Shown: positions 63,621 through 64,000 of the stretch, piece by piece
How positions within the stretch are numbered: position 1 is the first letter of the stretch
Layout: the number at the start of each line of letters is the position of its first letter
NCBI GenBank assembly: GCA_947652115.1
Contig: OX393561.1
Location: forward strand, 3,368,949-3,432,948
DNA: 64,000 nucleotides
Direction: 5' to 3'
DNA from: Blastomussa wellsi
Lineage: Eukaryota > Cnidaria > Anthozoa > Scleractinia > Plerogyridae
Notes under the pieces: model-generated
Database searches by the model: none
Told to the model about the DNA's origin: nothing
The model's input: only the letters and a program-made list of their open reading frames with translations
Position numbers and translations under genes: made by a program

Positions 63621-64000
63621 CTGAAAAAAAAAAATACATCTTGTTATTGTTTGTTCTTTTAATCATCAAACTATCCAGGCATGTGTGTGTGCTTTTTTAG
63701 GGAAGGGGAACCGCAAATTTAAAGGAGTTTTGGGCAGGCATATAACTGCGAAAGCTGATATCAAGAGGAAACAAGCTTATAAAATGACTTTGAGACTATT
63801 ATTAAATCTGAAATAAGAAAGCCACTCTATTAAGATCTGTGTTTTTCTTGAAAATAATGTTCATTGTGATAGCAAAACAATATTCTTAAACCAAGACAGG
63901 AATTGCATTGACAGGTATTCATTCACAGAATATCTAAAAAAAGTCCAATGTTTACAATGGAAAGTATGAATTTAACATGGCGAATCAACACTACTACAGA
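63621..64000. other. intron upstream of the DUF6589-like exon
   Basis: AT-rich sequence beyond the acceptor at 63621. No further exon of the gene is visible before the window ends. Confidence 0.5.

Overview
The window is animal genomic DNA, most likely from an anthozoan cnidarian and probably a stony coral. The evidence is AT-rich sequence, GT-AG introns with animal-style phases, and a dense mix of DIRS-like, CR1/L2-like, Penelope-like, hAT and Mutator-like elements. Assignment to corals is inference from repeat style; no species-diagnostic gene was found. I see no bacterial features, CRISPR array, rRNA or convincing tRNA.

Two paralogous genes for small glycine-rich, single-RRM RNA-binding proteins (CIRBP/RBM3 type) lie in tandem on the + strand and form the backbone. 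Copy A (about 3.3-22.0 kb) lacks its first exon, which should lie left of the window. Copy B (about 33.0-49.3 kb) is complete except that its last short coding exon is unresolved. Exon phases match between the copies, and they share a homologous 3' block of about 450 bp ending near an ATTAAA signal.

The 15.5-kb intron of copy A holds a nest of elements. A decayed DIRS-like tyrosine-recombinase retrotransposon is split by a CR1/L2-like LINE. The LINE is split in its endonuclease domain by a 5,218-bp inverted-repeat DNA transposon flanked by a 5-bp duplication. That transposon carries an intact five-exon gene for a 326-residue protein with a SAM-like domain, and no recognisable transposase. The introns of copy B and the space between the genes are full of palindromic elements: a 2.6-kb foldback element, several Mutator-like MITEs with clean 9-bp target duplications, a 66-bp GC-rich hairpin, and Penelope-like debris.

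Beyond 49.8 kb lie a 5'-truncated LINE on the minus strand (49.8-52.6 kb) and an internally deleted hAT element with a ZMYM1-like transposase fragment (54.5-56.0 kb). A cluster of three lineage-restricted genes follows (56.9-63.6 kb): a five-exon minus-strand gene with a one-base frameshift, a two-exon plus-strand gene in head-to-head orientation with a MADS-box-like segment, and a larger minus-strand gene with a Cys4 motif and a domain resembling DUF6589. The cluster may be ordinary divergent cnidarian genes or the gene set of a large mobile element; the sequence alone does not decide.
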